A DNA stretch of 6,923 bases from Desulfobacteraceae bacterium (GTDB taxonomy: Bacteria > Desulfobacterota > Desulfobacteria > Desulfobacterales > Desulfobacteraceae), in the NCBI GenBank assembly GCA_024225895.1, contig JAAEMC010000691.1, positions 1 to 6,923 on the forward strand, written 5' to 3'. The position numbers and the translations under genes were made by a program. The notes beneath the pieces are model-generated. The model ran no database searches, was not told where the DNA came from, and worked only from the letters and a program-made list of their open reading frames with translations. Shown one piece after another: positions 5,877 through 6,923 of the stretch; the first letter of the stretch is position 1, and the number at the start of each line of letters is the position of its first letter.

Positions 5877-6583
5877 ATTTTAAAGGTAAATTTTACGGAA
5901 TTGGCGTTGGCCCGGGCGATCCCGAACTTATGACTTTAAAGGCGGTTCGAGTGATGAATGAGACAGATGTGGTTTTTACTGCAGCCTCCAGTAAAAATTG
6001 TTATAGTCTGGCAGTAGAGATAGCAAAATCGCATCTTTGTAAATCTGCTGATATTGTTTCATTGCCCTTTCCCATGACTGATGATAAAAATGTGACCCGG
6101 GCAGCATGGGATGACAATGCCCGTCAGGTTACCGAAGTTTTGAAACAGGGAAAAACAGCATCCTTTCTGACCCTGGGAGATCCGTCAACTTACTCCACGT
6201 TCGGGTATATTCTAAAGAGCCTGAAAAGTATAATGCCGGAAGCAGATATAGAAACCATACCGGGAATAACTTCATTCCATGCAGCAGCAGCCAGGCTGAA
6301 CCGAACTCTTGTAGAGGCGGAGGAATCTTTGCTGATTACATCGGGTGCTTATGGTGGAAACCAGTTGAGGAAGTGTACGGCAGATGTACAAAACGTTGTA
6401 ATGATGAAGGCCTACAAAAATATCAGGGACATTAATGATGCATTAAAAGAAGCCGGATTTAATAACAGGGTCGCCATATCAAAATGCGGGCGCGAAGGGG
6501 AAAAGATTTTTAATAATACAGATCCCCTTGAAACAAGGGAACCTGACTATTGGACCCTTATTCTGGCAGGAAAATATAAATGA
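5873..6583 (+). CDS. cbiL: Cobalt-factor II / precorrin-2 C20-methyltransferase
   Basis: The 236-residue product is a full-length CbiL/CobI-type SAM-dependent tetrapyrrole methylase. Visible family blocks are YGIGVGPGDPELMTLKAVRV (8-27), LTLGDPSTYSTFGY (99-112), PGITSFHAAAARLNR (130-144) and the late PDYWTLILAGKYK end. It transfers a methyl group from S-adenosylmethionine to C20 of the corrin precursor in cobalamin synthesis. In an anaerobe the substrate is expected to be cobalt-factor II, hence cbiL rather than cobI; the sequence alone does not separate the two. The chosen ATG gives the usual short lead before GVGPGDP. Its own Shine-Dalgarno is weak and it overlaps a possible small ORF, suggesting coupled translation. 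The adenosyltransferase gene follows after 25 nt, marking a corrinoid operon that continues past the window. Confidence 0.95.
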   Translation: MNFKGKFYGIGVGPGDPELMTLKAVRVMNETDVVFTAASSKNCYSLAVEIAKSHLCKSADIVSLPFPMTDDKNVTRAAWDDNARQVTEVLKQGKTASFLTLGDPSTYSTFGYILKSLKSIMPEADIETIPGITSFHAAAARLNRTLVEAEESLLITSGAYGGNQLRKCTADVQNVVMMKAYKNIRDINDALKEAGFNNRVAISKCGREGEKIFNNTDPLETREPDYWTLILAGKYK

Positions 6584-6590
6584 GGTGTAT

Positions 6591-6599
6591 AAAGGAGGT
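6591..6599 (+). promoter_or_regulatory. Strong Shine-Dalgarno of the adenosyltransferase gene
   Basis: AAAGGAGGT is a near-perfect match to the 16S 3' end and lies 9 nt before ATG 6609. It fixes that start and implies independent, efficient translation, unlike the weakly initiated cbiL just upstream. Confidence 0.75.
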
Positions 6600-6608
6600 T
6601 AAAATAAT

Positions 6609-6923
6609 ATGAAAGGATACATTCATATCTATACAGGGGATGGCAAAGGTAAAACGACAGCTGCCCTAGGCCTTGCCTTAAGAACAGTCGGTGCCGGAGG
6701 AAAAGTCTTTATTGGCCAGTTTTTAAAATCAGGAGACTATTCTGAAGTGAAAGCATTGAAAAAAATTGCAAACCAAGTCACGATTGAGCACTATGGCCTT
6801 GGACGATTCGTCAAAGGTCACCCCACCGCAGACGATGTTGAAGCTGGGATGAAGGGCTACAAAAGGGTCGTTCAAATTATTGAAAAAGGTGAACATAATC
6901 TTGTTATTCTTGATGAAGGGAAC
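6609..6923 (+). CDS. cobO: Cob(I)yrinic acid a,c-diamide adenosyltransferase, N-terminal part (cut by window end)
   Basis: The first 105 residues of a CobA/CobO/BtuR-family ATP:corrinoid adenosyltransferase are present; the family is usually about 170-200 residues. The opening MKGYIHIYTGDGKGKTTAAL carries the P-loop GDGKGKTT (10-17), which in this family binds ATP in an unusual orientation. Further family blocks are GKVFIGQFLKSGDYSE and the strand NLVILDE near the window end, a Walker-B-like segment. The enzyme adds the 5'-deoxyadenosyl group of ATP to Co(I) corrinoid, making the upper ligand of coenzyme B12, in the cytosol. The short N-terminus, without the extension seen in enterobacterial BtuR, fits anaerobe CobO-like members. 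It sits 25 nt downstream of cbiL. The N-terminal part is intact; nothing can be said of the rest. Confidence 0.93.
   Translation, partial: MKGYIHIYTGDGKGKTTAALGLALRTVGAGGKVFIGQFLKSGDYSEVKALKKIANQVTIEHYGLGRFVKGHPTADDVEAGMKGYKRVVQIIEKGEHNLVILDEGN

Overview
The window looks like chromosomal DNA of a strictly anaerobic, cobalamin-making bacterium, most likely a Desulfobacterota sulfate reducer of the Desulfobacteraceae type. That placement is inferred from gene content: a DUF39/HcyBio-ferredoxin fusion of the methanogenesis-marker-16 type, a Cys-bearing PAS sensor kinase, corrinoid genes and moderate GC. No rRNA or other phylogenetic marker is present.

Region 1 (1-2472, + strand) is a tight run of three genes: the Lys/Glu-rich C-terminal tail of an unidentified protein; a COG0523 (CobW/P47K) G3E GTPase whose start overlaps that gene by ATGA; and a DUF39/HcyBio protein fused to a two-cluster ferredoxin domain. 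The GTPase is a candidate metallochaperone. The fusion protein belongs to a family linked to sulfur incorporation in homocysteine formation, though its exact reaction is open.

Region 2 (2450-5437, - strand) holds a PAS-PAS-GAF-HisKA_3 soluble histidine kinase followed, with an 11-bp overlap, by its NarL/FixJ-type response regulator. Downstream of the regulator, on the same strand, is a decayed C-terminal piece of a sulfopyruvate/phosphonopyruvate decarboxylase beta-type (ThDP) gene. Its stop lies inside the 3' end of the convergent DUF39 gene.

Region 3 (5438-5872) is a repeat-rich divergent intergenic region. It carries a 12-bp direct repeat at 22-bp spacing and a 17-20 bp imperfect inverted repeat around 5685-5823. 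It also holds a possible 41-codon small ORF with its own Shine-Dalgarno, which ends in an ATGA overlap with the next gene. No cobalamin riboswitch is recognisable.

Region 4 (5873-6923, + strand) contains cbiL (cobalt-factor II/precorrin-2 C20-methyltransferase) and the start of a cobO-type corrinoid adenosyltransferase, cut by the window end. These are part of a cobalamin synthesis operon.

The most unusual signal is the cbiL leader. Two upstream copies of GTAAGGAA, one of which is the Shine-Dalgarno of the small ORF, are both complementary to a single TTCCTTAC downstream. This is a layout that could form mutually exclusive RNA structures.
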